Source: a virus. From it: DNA of 64,000 nucleotides. The translations under genes were made by a program, and so were the position numbers. Every line of letters begins with the position of its first letter. The first letter of the stretch is position 1. The notes beneath the pieces are model-generated. The model did not search any database. It saw only the letters and a list, made by a program, of their open reading frames with translations, and was not told where the DNA came from. This document shows, piece by piece, positions 7,359-16,256 of the stretch. The stretch spans positions 69,594 through 133,593 of IMG/VR virus record IMGVR_UViG_3300008267_013251, one strand, 5' to 3'.

Positions 7359-8422
7359 CCCCATCTCCATTCAGAACTACTTCTTAGTTCTAATCTTTCT
7401 TGTTGTAGATCAAATGTTGGAACATTCATCCAAATATTTAGATTTTCACTATTGCTTCCTGCAAAAGGATCAAACTTACGATACTTTAATGTTTCTCTTT
7501 TGATGATTTCCATGTGCTTGGGTGTTAATGCATTTTTGTTTGCAACAATCTCTTTAAGCTCAACACCACACATATACATCCCATAATTTTCAACAGCAAT
7601 AAGGCTTTCAATATTCTTTCTTGCTATCTTGGTGGAAGGGACTTGATTCAACTGGTCATCAGGATTTGGTTCCCAGTTTACAGGAACATTATTATTAGTG
7701 TAACATTGATGATCTAAAATAAAAATGACACCCTTTTTATCTAAAATAAATTTTCTTCCGAGCATAGTCAGTCTGTTGCCAAAATCACAATCTTCAAGAG
7801 ATTTGCAACCATCCATTCTTTCATTGAATCCATTTAAAGTCAACGCATCTTGTAAGCTAAAACTGGTTCCTGCAAATGCCCAACTACCATGTGAGTGCTT
7901 CTGTACTTCCTGTTTCATTTGTAAAAATCTATGGTCATTTATGTAAACCTCTCCAGCAATTGGAAACACAACAAATCCATCTTCAGTTCTAATATTTTTA
8001 AGCCTATTGTGCATAGCAATCATGTAATGCCCAGACTTATAATGGTTCCAATATCTTTCAAGTAAATCATCCGGGAAAAATTCAGCATCATCGCAAGTAA
8101 TTAATAATTCTCCATCTGCATGCAAAATACCCGTATTTTTAGCAGCTGAAATATAAGTGTGGCCTTTATCGTACCAATAACGGTGGTTTTTATGAACGGG
8201 CACATGTTTTACAATAAAAGGAAGTCCCGGCATCAACCTGTCAAATTTTTCTTTATTTTCTTCATAAAATGTATCAACAAATATAAATTCAAATTCTTTG
8301 ATTGTTTGTCTTGATAAATTCCTCAGAAGATTTTCAAAATAACTTTTTATTCCCTGATTTTCTAAAAAGAAATCACAAGATGCTGTATGAATCATGAATG
8401 AAATTTTATGAACAAAATGCAT
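7355..8422 (-). CDS. Glycosyltransferase family 2
   Basis: 355 aa. The N-terminal GT-A fold shows the usual order: a strand KISFMIHTASC, FEFIFVDTF (nucleotide site), SAAKNTGILHADGELLITCDDAEFF with the DD-x-E metal-binding variant of the DxD motif near residue 110, and later an acceptor-side region with SLEDCDFGNRL. The C-terminal 100 residues are of unknown fold. GAGG precedes the ATG. It lies directly after the GH130-like gene with a 2-bp gap. Confidence 0.8.
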   Translation of the reverse strand: MHFVHKISFMIHTASCDFFLENQGIKSYFENLLRNLSRQTIKEFEFIFVDTFYEENKEKFDRLMPGLPFIVKHVPVHKNHRYWYDKGHTYISAAKNTGILHADGELLITCDDAEFFPDDLLERYWNHYKSGHYMIAMHNRLKNIRTEDGFVVFPIAGEVYINDHRFLQMKQEVQKHSHGSWAFAGTSFSLQDALTLNGFNERMDGCKSLEDCDFGNRLTMLGRKFILDKKGVIFILDHQCYTNNNVPVNWEPNPDDQLNQVPSTKIARKNIESLIAVENYGMYMCGVELKEIVANKNALTPKHMEIIKRETLKYRKFDPFAGSNSENLNIWMNVPTFDLQQERLELRSSSEWRWG

Positions 8423-8424
8423 CG

Positions 8425-9510
8425 CTAAACCTCGATCATTAAATTAGTTAGTTCATTGAGGTTTGTATCCAGTATTTTCACAATTGAATCGTTGTCTCCA
8501 TAACTGATTATTATTCTTTTCCCCTCCTTTACTAATCCAACAGGAAAAACGCATTTAATGATTCCGGCTTTTCTAAAATAAGGCTGTACAGCTGCGTCTG
8601 CTGGAAGGTAAGTGCGATTTGAACATTTCAAAACTTTGAAAGGAGGCTTGCCCTCGAAAATGTAGCAACCATTGTCGTAGTGGCACACATTACCGTTGTA
8701 TTGCGAGGTATGAAATGTTGCTAAGTAATTACCATCATCAAGCAATATCGCATTGGTATTTCCACGCAATCCCATCTGAATTGGCCATGGACAAGTCCAA
8801 GGCGTTTCATAGACCTTTTTGCAAGTTACCTTGGGATAGAAACTAAGTTCATAAATTATATGTGGACAAACTGAAGCAATTAGATAAACCTTTTCTTCAT
8901 GCACAAAAGGCATCCAGTTTTTCTGTCGCCCTTCGATATCACTAGGGCTGATCCGAAACTGCATGCTGTCAACAAATACAGGTGACTTATCCAAGTCCAT
9001 GATGACGGAGCCACCTATGAATTCCTTAAAGTTATCTACAGCCGAATAAGTCATTAAAAGCTTTTTCTCATTGATCCATAAAATTCTTGGATCAGCCACA
9101 TTACGCATCGGAAATTTATGAAAATAGCTCGGTATCAATTTGAATTTTCTATCAAGCAAACAACCAACAAATGACATTTCATCTGGCCTGTATACCATCA
9201 CATATTTATCATCACCATATGGAGCAAGACCTGCGTTAAACGATCCCTTTTCCGGTAAATTTAATGAGTGAACTTCACCAGCAATTTTCGTAAGTAAGCT
9301 TTTATCTGGTCTTGGTTGATTGCTATAATGAGGCGTTACTTCAGGCTTTTTTACTTTGTTAGAATGATTCGGTCTTTTGTTGTTAAGAGCATAAATGTTA
9401 TTTCTTCTGGGAACTGCATTCAAAGATTCATTCTTCAAAGGCTGCGGTTTACCAAAATGTTTATGCAAAGCTTCTTGCCTTCTTGGATCACCAGAGTTAT
9501 TAAATGCCAT
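8425..9510 (-). CDS. GH130-like five-bladed beta-propeller glycosidase/phosphorylase
   Basis: 361 aa. After a basic, low-complexity N-terminus (about 90 residues) it shows features of GH130 and DUF377 proteins: YVMVYRPDE, a NVADPRILWI block, repeated KNWMPF, WTCPWPIQMGLRGNTNAI and near the end RIIISYGDNDSIVKIL, like the ISYG-x-ND-x-x-A signature. Family members phosphorolyse or hydrolyse beta-mannosides. Catalytic Asp of GH130 cannot be assigned with certainty. AAGGAA precedes the ATG. Context with GT2 and methyltransferase suggests glycan work. Confidence 0.6.
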   Translation of the reverse strand: MAFNNSGDPRRQEALHKHFGKPQPLKNESLNAVPRRNNIYALNNKRPNHSNKVKKPEVTPHYSNQPRPDKSLLTKIAGEVHSLNLPEKGSFNAGLAPYGDDKYVMVYRPDEMSFVGCLLDRKFKLIPSYFHKFPMRNVADPRILWINEKKLLMTYSAVDNFKEFIGGSVIMDLDKSPVFVDSMQFRISPSDIEGRQKNWMPFVHEEKVYLIASVCPHIIYELSFYPKVTCKKVYETPWTCPWPIQMGLRGNTNAILLDDGNYLATFHTSQYNGNVCHYDNGCYIFEGKPPFKVLKCSNRTYLPADAAVQPYFRKAGIIKCVFPVGLVKEGKRIIISYGDNDSIVKILDTNLNELTNLMIEV

Positions 9511-9511
9511 T

Positions 9512-9802
9512 TTATTCCTTAATAAATTCTAGCCTTAGCTCCTCAAGAATCTCTTCTGCGACCTCTTCAGGCACATTGAGTTCCTTGACTTTATTAAGAA
9601 AGTTATTTCTAACAAAAATCCGATAAGCCAATCCTTTTCTTTTTGCGGAAGCTTTGAGTAATGATTCAGATTGACGACATGCTTTTATCAGTTTATAAAT
9701 TTGTATTGCAGCAGATACAATAGCAATAATTGTTAGAGGATCAAACCCATAACCCTTTTGGACTTTGTCCTTAACAATTCTTTCAATGTCTTGTTCAGTC
9801 AT
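9512..9802 (-). CDS. Hypothetical helical protein
   Basis: 96 aa with a short hydrophobic helix (PLTIIAIVSAAIQIYKLI, about residues 22-39) flanked by charged helices. Possibly membrane-associated. AAGGAAG precedes the ATG, which overlaps the upstream nucleotidyltransferase stop as ATGA, so they are co-translated. No family recognised. Confidence 0.65.
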   Translation of the reverse strand: MTEQDIERIVKDKVQKGYGFDPLTIIAIVSAAIQIYKLIKACRQSESLLKASAKRKGLAYRIFVRNNFLNKVKELNVPEEVAEEILEELRLEFIKE

Positions 9803-10542
9803 TTTTTCTTCCTTTTCATCGTCATGCTCATCGATTCATCTTCTATTTTCAGAATGTACTTCGACAATTTATCTAAGTAACCTTTGTTTCTTAATTCTTT
9901 AAATACAAGATTTTCTAAGGAATATTCTCCTCCCTTACTTACACCAGCCGAACGCATATCACGAAGTTTTTTCTTCAAAGCATTTAGCAATTCGAGGCTG
10001 TCTGACTTGTCTTTTACAAGAGAATCGATTTTATCAATTAAATTTTTTGTCTTCTTTTGCAATAGAGGATCATCAAAATTTACTTTTTCTTTAATAGGTT
10101 TTTTATTCCATTTATTTTTAAGTAAGGAAAAGACACCTTGGTTTGGCGATGTTTTTTCATTGATATCCTGTGCATAAAGCTCTACAGGTACACCGAAAAT
10201 CTTTATGTCATGTGTTAAAGTCCATAATGCTTTTTTATCTTTTAAAAAATCATCCAATATTTCAATGTCGCAATCAGCTATTTTCTTTTTATCAACTAGA
10301 ATATGAACATCTAGGTCTGAGAAATCAGTATAGTTATAATTCGCATTTCCACCTGTCAATAAAATATCTTTTATTGCTTTTGCCGGGATAAGTGCAAATT
10401 CTGCCCAAAATTTTCCAATTTCAACAAGCCTTTTCCTCACATCGGCTTTAATCTTATCGTTGTTCCAAAACTTTGGATTTAATTCGTCATGATACTGCAA
10501 AGTAGTTTGGAATTCTAACAGGTATTGCTCTAGAGTTTTCAT
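9799..10542 (-). CDS. Nucleotidyltransferase-fold protein with capsid-targeting-like N-terminus
   Basis: 247 aa. The central block LTGGNANYNYTDFSDLDVHILVD near residue 62 is the Pol-beta-type motif (GG then S/T-D-x-D), followed by a third acidic strand VPVELYAQD near residue 125. Such proteins transfer nucleotides to RNA, protein or drugs. It begins MKTLEQYLLEFQ, which resembles the T4 capsid-targeting leader with LLE as a possible cut site. An AATAAATA box is 7 bp upstream and no ribosome site is seen. Likely first gene of the minus-strand sugar operon. Target unknown. Confidence 0.75.
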   Translation of the reverse strand: MKTLEQYLLEFQTTLQYHDELNPKFWNNDKIKADVRKRLVEIGKFWAEFALIPAKAIKDILLTGGNANYNYTDFSDLDVHILVDKKKIADCDIEILDDFLKDKKALWTLTHDIKIFGVPVELYAQDINEKTSPNQGVFSLLKNKWNKKPIKEKVNFDDPLLQKKTKNLIDKIDSLVKDKSDSLELLNALKKKLRDMRSAGVSKGGEYSLENLVFKELRNKGYLDKLSKYILKIEDESMSMTMKRKKK

Positions 10543-10549
10543 AGTAATT

Positions 10550-10557
10550 TATTTATT
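10550..10557 (-). promoter_or_regulatory. Late-promoter-like box AATAAATA
   Basis: One mismatch to TATAAATA, 7 bp before the ATG at 10542. No Shine-Dalgarno between. Confidence 0.35.
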
Positions 10558-10608
10558 ATAGCCACTTTGATTCCTTAAAATTCTTAGATGTATTTGGACT
10601 AGCATTTT

Positions 10609-10616
10609 CATAGATA
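10609..10616 (+). promoter_or_regulatory. Weak late-promoter-like box CATAGATA
   Basis: Two mismatches to TATAAATA, followed by AAAT and ATG 10621, the same 4-bp spacing as other boxes. Weak on its own. Confidence 0.25.
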
Positions 10617-10620
10617 AAAT

Positions 10621-11136
10621 ATGCAACCTATCATATTTGTTGATTTAGATGGTGTTCTAGTTGATCTGCAAGGCGGTCTTGGCTCAATCTTACAAATTGA
10701 CCTGAATAATCACACTAGGGATGAGTTCGAGCCGATCCTCAAAAACTATCTAAAAAACCTTGATACCAAACAATTAGTTGACTTCTGGTCTAAATTACCA
10801 AAAACCAAAGATTGTGACAAATTATGGAAATTTGTTACAAATTTTCAACCACTCATATTGACCGCATCCGCTAACAATGAAGCAAGCTGCTTAGGGAAAA
10901 AATTGTGGTGCAAAAAGAATCTAGGACTCAGTAGTGATAGAGTTTTCTGTAGTAAGAGCAGTACAGAAAAACAAAAATATGCAAGTCCGAAATCAATATT
11001 GATTGATGACTATAAACGAAACATCAGTCAATTCAATAAAAATGGCGGGCATGGAATCCTCCATACCCGCACAAACAAAACCATTTTACAATTGAAAAAG
11101 CTCATCAAAAAATTAGGCTCTACTCAAAAACAATAG
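10621..11136 (+). CDS. HAD-superfamily phosphatase / 5'-nucleotidase-like
   Basis: 171 aa. Motif I DLDGVLVDL with the nucleophile and acid/base Asp at residues 8 and 10, motif II ILTAS near 80, motif III Lys around KQKYASPKS and motif IV ILIDDY near 123. This layout matches 5'(3')-deoxyribonucleotidase-like proteins in phages, which dephosphorylate nucleoside monophosphates. Divergent from the 10542 gene. Substrate is inferred only from the fold. Confidence 0.75.
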   Translation: MQPIIFVDLDGVLVDLQGGLGSILQIDLNNHTRDEFEPILKNYLKNLDTKQLVDFWSKLPKTKDCDKLWKFVTNFQPLILTASANNEASCLGKKLWCKKNLGLSSDRVFCSKSSTEKQKYASPKSILIDDYKRNISQFNKNGGHGILHTRTNKTILQLKKLIKKLGSTQKQ

Positions 11137-11560
11137 CTTTTTCTTTTGGACGCAAAACAAAACTTTTAATTTCTGCATTTGAGATTTCAACAATACAACT
11201 TGTATTGATGTAAAAATCTCCTTTTGCAGAATATGTTTTTGCGTTCAAAACATATTTCTGAATGTCTTGTGGTAGCTTTGTATCAAGTTCTAATCTAGCT
11301 ACAATTTGTTCTTTACTCAAATATATGCAAGAAGCTTCTCCGCACGGAGTAAGTTGTTCCTTATTATCTGAATCATATGTAGCGTAATATACCTTTACTG
11401 GCTTATAATTAGCTGCCATCCGTTTTAAACAGGTATAGGTAAACAAAGTTCTGTCGGTTGGATTTTGTTTGTTTGAACAAACGGCATCAGCCTTTATGAA
11501 AGGCAAAGACAATTCTGTTGGTTTAGTCTGCGCCATTAGTAAGAACAAACAAAATAACAT
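11120..11560 (-). CDS. Hypothetical exported protein
   Basis: 146 aa starting with a hydrophobic MLFCLFLLMAQTKP stretch that looks like a short signal peptide, followed by a soluble part with six or so Cys (DAVCSNK, YTCLKR, TPCGEASCIYL, TSCIVE) that could form disulfides outside the cytoplasm. GGAGAA precedes the ATG. It overlaps the convergent HAD gene by 17 bp. No known family. Confidence 0.65.
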   Translation of the reverse strand: MLFCLFLLMAQTKPTELSLPFIKADAVCSNKQNPTDRTLFTYTCLKRMAANYKPVKVYYATYDSDNKEQLTPCGEASCIYLSKEQIVARLELDTKLPQDIQKYVLNAKTYSAKGDFYINTSCIVEISNAEIKSFVLRPKEKAIVFE

Positions 11561-11580
11561 GGTGTTCTCCTATAAAAGAA

Positions 11581-11615
11581 AAAGGGGCAAGCTCATAATA
11601 AGAGCTTGCCCCTTT
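11581..11615 (-). terminator. Rho-independent terminator
   Basis: 14-bp perfect stem AAAGGGGCAAGCTC / GAGCTTGCCCCTTT with a 7-nt loop; on the minus strand it is followed by TTCTTTT. It lies just after the 11633 gene stop. Confidence 0.8.
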
Positions 11616-11632
11616 GAATGCAAGAAATTAAA

Positions 11633-11971
11633 TTACTTGCAAGAAACGCAATCAACAACGCTTGCGGTTGCGCCACGAACACGGCCACGAAGGCGACCAT
11701 CAAACAGAGGACGGCGAGCAGCAACAGCGCAATCACAGCTGGTGCAGCACTCGGCAACCTTCACAGGGACCAAAACAGTCTCCTTCTTCACAACAGTCTT
11801 GGGAACCATGACGGTTTCCTTCTTGTAGACCGTGGTGGGAACGAGAACAGTCTTGGGTTCAGCCTTAGCAACAGGCTTGACAGGAGCTTGTGCGGGAGCA
11901 GACTTCTCGCCTGCGCTCGAAGAAGCAACAAGAACCAAACCTGCCACAGCAGCCATAACGAAACTCTTCAT
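11633..11971 (-). CDS. Secreted Pro/Val/Thr-rich protein with Cys motif, host-like base composition
   Basis: 112 aa. Residues 1-20 are a signal peptide (MKSFVMAAVAGLVLVASSSAG). Then comes a low-complexity region of repeated [KT]TVLVP-T-TVYKKETVMVPK units, then ECCTSCDC, an Arg-rich RRPLFDGRLRGRVRG patch and a final CVSC. The gene is visibly richer in G+C than its surroundings, has AAGGAAG before the ATG and its own terminator, so it looks like a self-contained unit taken from a bacterium. The style recalls small exported planctomycete proteins; this is weak. Function unknown. Confidence 0.75.
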   Translation of the reverse strand: MKSFVMAAVAGLVLVASSSAGEKSAPAQAPVKPVAKAEPKTVLVPTTVYKKETVMVPKTVVKKETVLVPVKVAECCTSCDCAVAARRPLFDGRLRGRVRGATASVVDCVSCK

Positions 11972-12135
11972 AACTCATCTTCCTTTCGTGAATACAGAAA
12001 TGCTGAATTGCATCTCATGCTTAGAGTATGCCAAAAGCCAAGTAGAAAGTCAATCCCTTGGCAACAAGTTAATTATAGAAGCATTAGGGGAAAAACTACA
12101 TGAAAATTTTTCTATTTTTTGTAAACTCTACAAAA

Positions 12136-12498
12136 CTAAATCATACTTAAAGCCACAAGTCCTTGTTTTTTACCACCGTGATATTCTACTCCAATATTGC
12201 TTTCAATTAAATACTCAGTTAAATCTTTTCCATTAGACAACTCTATCCCGGCCCTTGCTCTGCCGTACTTTTCCGCTCCTTCATCAGTCACCATGACTGA
12301 TTTTCCTTCAATCAAATCCTTCACAAATTCTTTGACTTGTCGGCCTTTTACAGTTGAAATTTCAGGAGTATCAATGCCATCCAGTCTTACATGAAACTTT
12401 TGTGTAACGCCAAATCCAAGATCGATCATCATTTCAAAAGTATCTCCGTCAATAACTCTTAGCACTTCTGCATGATATCTATTTGTATTTTTAGCCAT
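12136..12498 (-). CDS. Staphylococcal-nuclease-like (thermonuclease) domain protein
   Basis: 120 aa. VLRVIDGDTFEMMI near residue 10 and VRLDGIDTPEIS near 37 match the OB-fold core of SNase, with the catalytic Arg and Glu (R in VRL, E in TPE), and EKYGRARAGIEL supplies the second catalytic Arg. The family cuts DNA or RNA with calcium. It is close to the domain's full length but has no signal peptide, so it would act inside the cell or virion. AAGGTG precedes the ATG. It could help degrade host DNA or repair. Confidence 0.8.
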   Translation of the reverse strand: MAKNTNRYHAEVLRVIDGDTFEMMIDLGFGVTQKFHVRLDGIDTPEISTVKGRQVKEFVKDLIEGKSVMVTDEGAEKYGRARAGIELSNGKDLTEYLIESNIGVEYHGGKKQGLVALSMI

Positions 12499-12506
12499 AA
12501 AACACC

Positions 12507-12896
12507 TTATTTCAAGTTTTTAAGTTTATATAATGTTTGATATAACAATCCAGCAATTTCATCTATAATGTTATGCAAATGGGTATCTTTCTTCTCTAGT
12601 GCGCTGTGAGATTCCAAGATAAATTTAGCAGAATCTTCTAAATATTTGACAATATCAATATCAGAGGAGTCTACACCCTGAATTTCAAACTTTTGTAATC
12701 CATACTGTCCTTGGTAAGTTTCAATAAATTGATCTGCTAAACCTAAAACATCATCATAAAAAGAACCTAGGGCCTTATGTTGGGCATAGGATTTCGTTCT
12801 CAAATGTGCGTAATGAGCAGTATCTCTCATATGAAATAACTTGGAAAAAACATTGCTAACATTTGATGCATTTTTAAATTCATTCAGACTAATCAT
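12507..12896 (-). CDS. Helical phage protein, DUF5856-like
   Basis: 129 aa from ATG 12896, chosen because GAGG precedes it; an ATG at 12944 lacks one. Helical, with a core HYAHLRTKSYAQHKALGSFYDD and FIETYQGQYG that I associate with a phage-wide family of unknown function (DUF5856). The His, Glu and Asp in the helices could bind metal, as in ferritin-like bundles, but this is a guess. It begins MISLNEFKNASN, faintly like the capsid-targeting leader of other genes. Confidence 0.65.
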   Translation of the reverse strand: MISLNEFKNASNVSNVFSKLFHMRDTAHYAHLRTKSYAQHKALGSFYDDVLGLADQFIETYQGQYGLQKFEIQGVDSSDIDIVKYLEDSAKFILESHSALEKKDTHLHNIIDEIAGLLYQTLYKLKNLK

Positions 12897-12952
12897 TTTT
12901 GAACCTCGAATTCTAAATAATATATTAGTATTTAGTGGAAACATAAAAAGAA

Positions 12953-15900
12953 ATGATTGATTTTATAAGCTGGAAAAGAAATTTAATCGAATCTGAACAA
13001 GATCAAAAAAGTTCTGATATTGAAATGCTTTTGAAACTAGCATATGATATATTAACAAGGACTGCTATTCCAGATAACGAAAAAACTTATGTTGAAGAAA
13101 CAATTCTAAAAGATGGTAAAATAAAATCTCCGAGCGATCTTGTAGGACTAGAAATCAGCAAACTATTAGGTATAATTGAAAAATATAAACCTCAAGCTAA
13201 AACTAACAATGCTTATCTAGCCATTAAAAGAAGACTGGGAAGCCCTGTAATCAATCCTACTTTCACTTTACAACCATTTAAAAGAAAAACCAGAATATTT
13301 GGACCCGTCAGCCTGTCAGAACCAGAGCAGCCAAAAAAGCTAGCTTCAGCTGCCGAAGTTACAGAAGTTACCATCGGAAAAACAGAAAAGCCATCTAAGC
13401 ACATGTCGATTTTTGAGGTAATTGTTCCTAAAGATGCGGAAATACCTTTCAAAGCCCTCACACAAAGATTTCCAAAATTACTTGAAAAATCAAATGAACA
13501 AGAGAGAACTTTTGTTTTCAAACTGAATAATTCTGACCCAACAATTATTGATAACTTTATTGAAATCATACGAACTCTAAATTCGGCAAAAGTAAATTAC
13601 GAAAAGTTTTTACATGTAGTAAATGATCAAAAGGCTTTGGCTACTTTAATTCCCAATCCATCAAAACCATTTTCTGGACAACTTCCCTTATGGGTAGAAA
13701 ATGGTCTTGGAGCTTCAGCAGTAATAAAACTTCCTTATTTGTTGAACAAAGAAAAAACCGATCAAGCAAAAAAAGAAATTAAATGGCTTTTTTATAACCA
13801 TCCTGAAGTAAAAGATGGAATTGAATATAAACCACCTGTGTTCTCTGGAGATGGTACTATCTCTGTTTATGGCAACAGAGTACAGTACTTTAATATAATA
13901 CAAGAACTCAAGAAGCTAGGATTCAATACCAAACAGTTAGAAGATGTATACGAAAGTAAAGTTTCTGATGTTTTCTTAGAATCGAAAGATAATCCAGAGA
14001 TTTATGGAAGTATCAAAAACGCCAAAAGTGGACAAGAAAAAAGCGTTGCCTTATCACAATTCAAAAAAATGGTTTTTGCTAAAATCCCGTACTTGAAACA
14101 ACTTGAAGAACTGAAAAAATCAAATCTGCCAAAAGGGCTAAAGTTATTCCCCAAGCAATGGGAAGGAATAGCACATTTATATTCACGCAGCAACGCAATC
14201 AATGGTGACGAGACTGGCGTTGGTAAAACCATTCAGTTTTTAGTTGCATCTAAACTTAGAATGATCGACTCAGGCAAAAAATGCTTAGTAGTAACATTAT
14301 CTGACCTAAAAACACAGCTTCTTCAGAGTATCGAAGAATTATTTGGATCACAAGAAGCATCCCAAGTTAGTTTTGATATAGAAAAACCAAAGAACTGGAC
14401 TATTGTCAATTACGAAACATTCCAATCACCGAAATTCATGATTCGTGCTGGCGTTCCCGATGACAAGAAAATTGATGATTTTATTCAAAAAAATATTGTT
14501 GGAAATTACGAGGTCATGGTTTTAGATGAAGCACACAAGGTAAAAATAGCACAATCGATAAGAAGTATTGTAATAGCTAAAATATCTAAATTCATCCCAG
14601 TAAAATACAACATGACAGCAACACTATCAGCTAACAAACCAATCGATATTAAAAATCAATTACAAGTAGTTGGGCATCAATTCGGCAAAATGTCTGATGA
14701 AGATTTTACTCATAATTTCATCGAACATACGGCACTAATTGCAAACACACCTGCATTCAATAAAAAATATAATTTATACAATAAAAAAGTATCAATAATA
14801 GATGGAAATAAAAACAAACTCGCACCTCAACCAGTTGCTTATGAAGATGCTCTGAAACTACTTGCTGCATCCCAAGAGGGAACCACTCTTTTTATGTACG
14901 ATGATACTACTGATCCCATGACATTAATGTTAGCAGACAGAGATAAGTTTTTGGCAAACGATAAGTTTAATAAAGCACAAGAAATGAATAGGCTTTTGCA
15001 TGTTACTGGGGTTTACGATAAGAAAACAAAAAATCAAATTAATAAAAAGCTGCCAAAACTTCAGAAGAAAATTGTTGGCATGAAAATCAATCAAGAAAAA
15101 TTCTGCCAGCAAGTCAGGAATATCAGTAGGCAAAAAATACTTTTTGATAAACTTCCTATTCAGAAAAATCTGAACTTAGAGTCTGTAACAGGCTGGCTCA
15201 ACAACATTACTATGCCATCCACTAAAGATGTTATGATTAGTAATTTTTTGGCTAACAAATCAACAATAAGCCAGAATGTGATGGCATCACAAGAATATAA
15301 TCAAACCACAGATCAAAACGCAAAAAATATTTTAGCCAAGTTTGGAATTAATAATGCTGATGATTATGGAATCTTTTTTGCATACCTTTTTGGCAAGAGT
15401 AGCGCCAAGCCATTAACCGCTGCCGAAAAACAAAAAACTAATATAACCACTATTAGAAGACTAATAGCTATGTCCAAGGTTCCAATCACAATAAACAAAG
15501 TTAAGCAACTTCTGAAAAATAATGCCAAGCAAATAAAAGAAGAATCTCAAAAGATTTCTGTTGCCGATGATAAAATGCAAAAAGATACAAAAATTGTCAT
15601 ATTTACAAATTTTAAACCAGTAGCCAGAGAAATCATCAAGAAAACACAAGATGCCTTAAATGAATTTTGCAAACAAAATAAAATGCCAAAATGTGGCCTT
15701 GAAGTTTTAGGATACTATGGAGATATAACCGATAAGCAACTTGAAACAAATAAATACAGGTTTAAGACCGATCCTAAAGTGCGTGTCATTGTCATGACTA
15801 TGCAAAAGGGAGGAACGGGAATAGACTTCCCAAATATCGCTAGAAACATGATTATCAACGATGTTTTTTATACCCCTGAATCTGCGGATCAAGCCGAAGG

Positions 15901-16234
15901 TAGGATTTACAGAATAAACACCTTAACTAGTCCAGAAGTTTATTATCCTGTAGCGAAAAACTTGGAAATTGATAAAAACATTTTTGAAACGCTGAGAGAA
16001 AGAAGAAAACTTGCAAGCATAATACAAAGATCACAAGAAGACTATATCAAAAATAATGATGTTTCAAATCTGGAAAAAATTAAATCCGCTGAACAAGAAT
16101 CGCAAAATATGGAAAAAAACTTAGAGGCTAGTATAGTTGATCAAATAGATAACATCTGCAAAGAAGTTAAGGTTTTTGATAATTACAACATCAGCTTGCG
16201 TTTCCGTGATTTTATTCATTTTAGTGATATATAA
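12953..16234 (+). CDS. Large SNF2-like (superfamily 2) helicase/ATPase with capsid-targeting-like N-terminus
   Basis: 1093 aa. Walker A GDETGVGKT near residue 418, DEAH in VLDEAHKVK near 523, motif III NMTATLSANK near 555, and C-terminal motifs V-VI QKGGTGIDF and QAEGRIYRI near 950-985 identify an SNF2/Swi2-type DNA translocase. The first 400 residues contain two ferredoxin-like or repeat regions of unknown kind. It begins MIDFISWKRNLIES, where LIE could be a prohead-protease site. Between the helicase lobes is a long insertion (about 590-860). A packaged helicase would recall phage P1 DarB, which enters with the DNA and blocks restriction; that is inference. No methylase domain seen. Confidence 0.85.
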   Translation: MIDFISWKRNLIESEQDQKSSDIEMLLKLAYDILTRTAIPDNEKTYVEETILKDGKIKSPSDLVGLEISKLLGIIEKYKPQAKTNNAYLAIKRRLGSPVINPTFTLQPFKRKTRIFGPVSLSEPEQPKKLASAAEVTEVTIGKTEKPSKHMSIFEVIVPKDAEIPFKALTQRFPKLLEKSNEQERTFVFKLNNSDPTIIDNFIEIIRTLNSAKVNYEKFLHVVNDQKALATLIPNPSKPFSGQLPLWVENGLGASAVIKLPYLLNKEKTDQAKKEIKWLFYNHPEVKDGIEYKPPVFSGDGTISVYGNRVQYFNIIQELKKLGFNTKQLEDVYESKVSDVFLESKDNPEIYGSIKNAKSGQEKSVALSQFKKMVFAKIPYLKQLEELKKSNLPKGLKLFPKQWEGIAHLYSRSNAINGDETGVGKTIQFLVASKLRMIDSGKKCLVVTLSDLKTQLLQSIEELFGSQEASQVSFDIEKPKNWTIVNYETFQSPKFMIRAGVPDDKKIDDFIQKNIVGNYEVMVLDEAHKVKIAQSIRSIVIAKISKFIPVKYNMTATLSANKPIDIKNQLQVVGHQFGKMSDEDFTHNFIEHTALIANTPAFNKKYNLYNKKVSIIDGNKNKLAPQPVAYEDALKLLAASQEGTTLFMYDDTTDPMTLMLADRDKFLANDKFNKAQEMNRLLHVTGVYDKKTKNQINKKLPKLQKKIVGMKINQEKFCQQVRNISRQKILFDKLPIQKNLNLESVTGWLNNITMPSTKDVMISNFLANKSTISQNVMASQEYNQTTDQNAKNILAKFGINNADDYGIFFAYLFGKSSAKPLTAAEKQKTNITTIRRLIAMSKVPITINKVKQLLKNNAKQIKEESQKISVADDKMQKDTKIVIFTNFKPVAREIIKKTQDALNEFCKQNKMPKCGLEVLGYYGDITDKQLETNKYRFKTDPKVRVIVMTMQKGGTGIDFPNIARNMIINDVFYTPESADQAEGRIYRINTLTSPEVYYPVAKNLEIDKNIFETLRERRKLASIIQRSQEDYIKNNDVSNLEKIKSAEQESQNMEKNLEASIVDQIDNICKEVKVFDNYNISLRFRDFIHFSDI
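16226..16233 (+). promoter_or_regulatory. Possible late-promoter box GATATATA
   Basis: Two mismatches to TATAAATA, 23 bp before ATG 16257, leaving a short leader containing TTGGAG as ribosome site. The same GATATATA lies ahead of the 58923 gene. Confidence 0.3.
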
Positions 16235-16256
16235 GTTATATTAATTGGAGAACAAC

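Noticed and set aside
11469-12236. Three overlapping + strand reading frames of 119-161 aa
   Set aside because: They run antisense to the signal-peptide protein and terminator and to the nuclease; low-complexity Thr/Ala/Asn-rich shadows.
13213-13569. 118-aa minus-strand frame inside the SNF2-like helicase
   Set aside because: Antisense shadow; no ribosome site and no pattern of its own.
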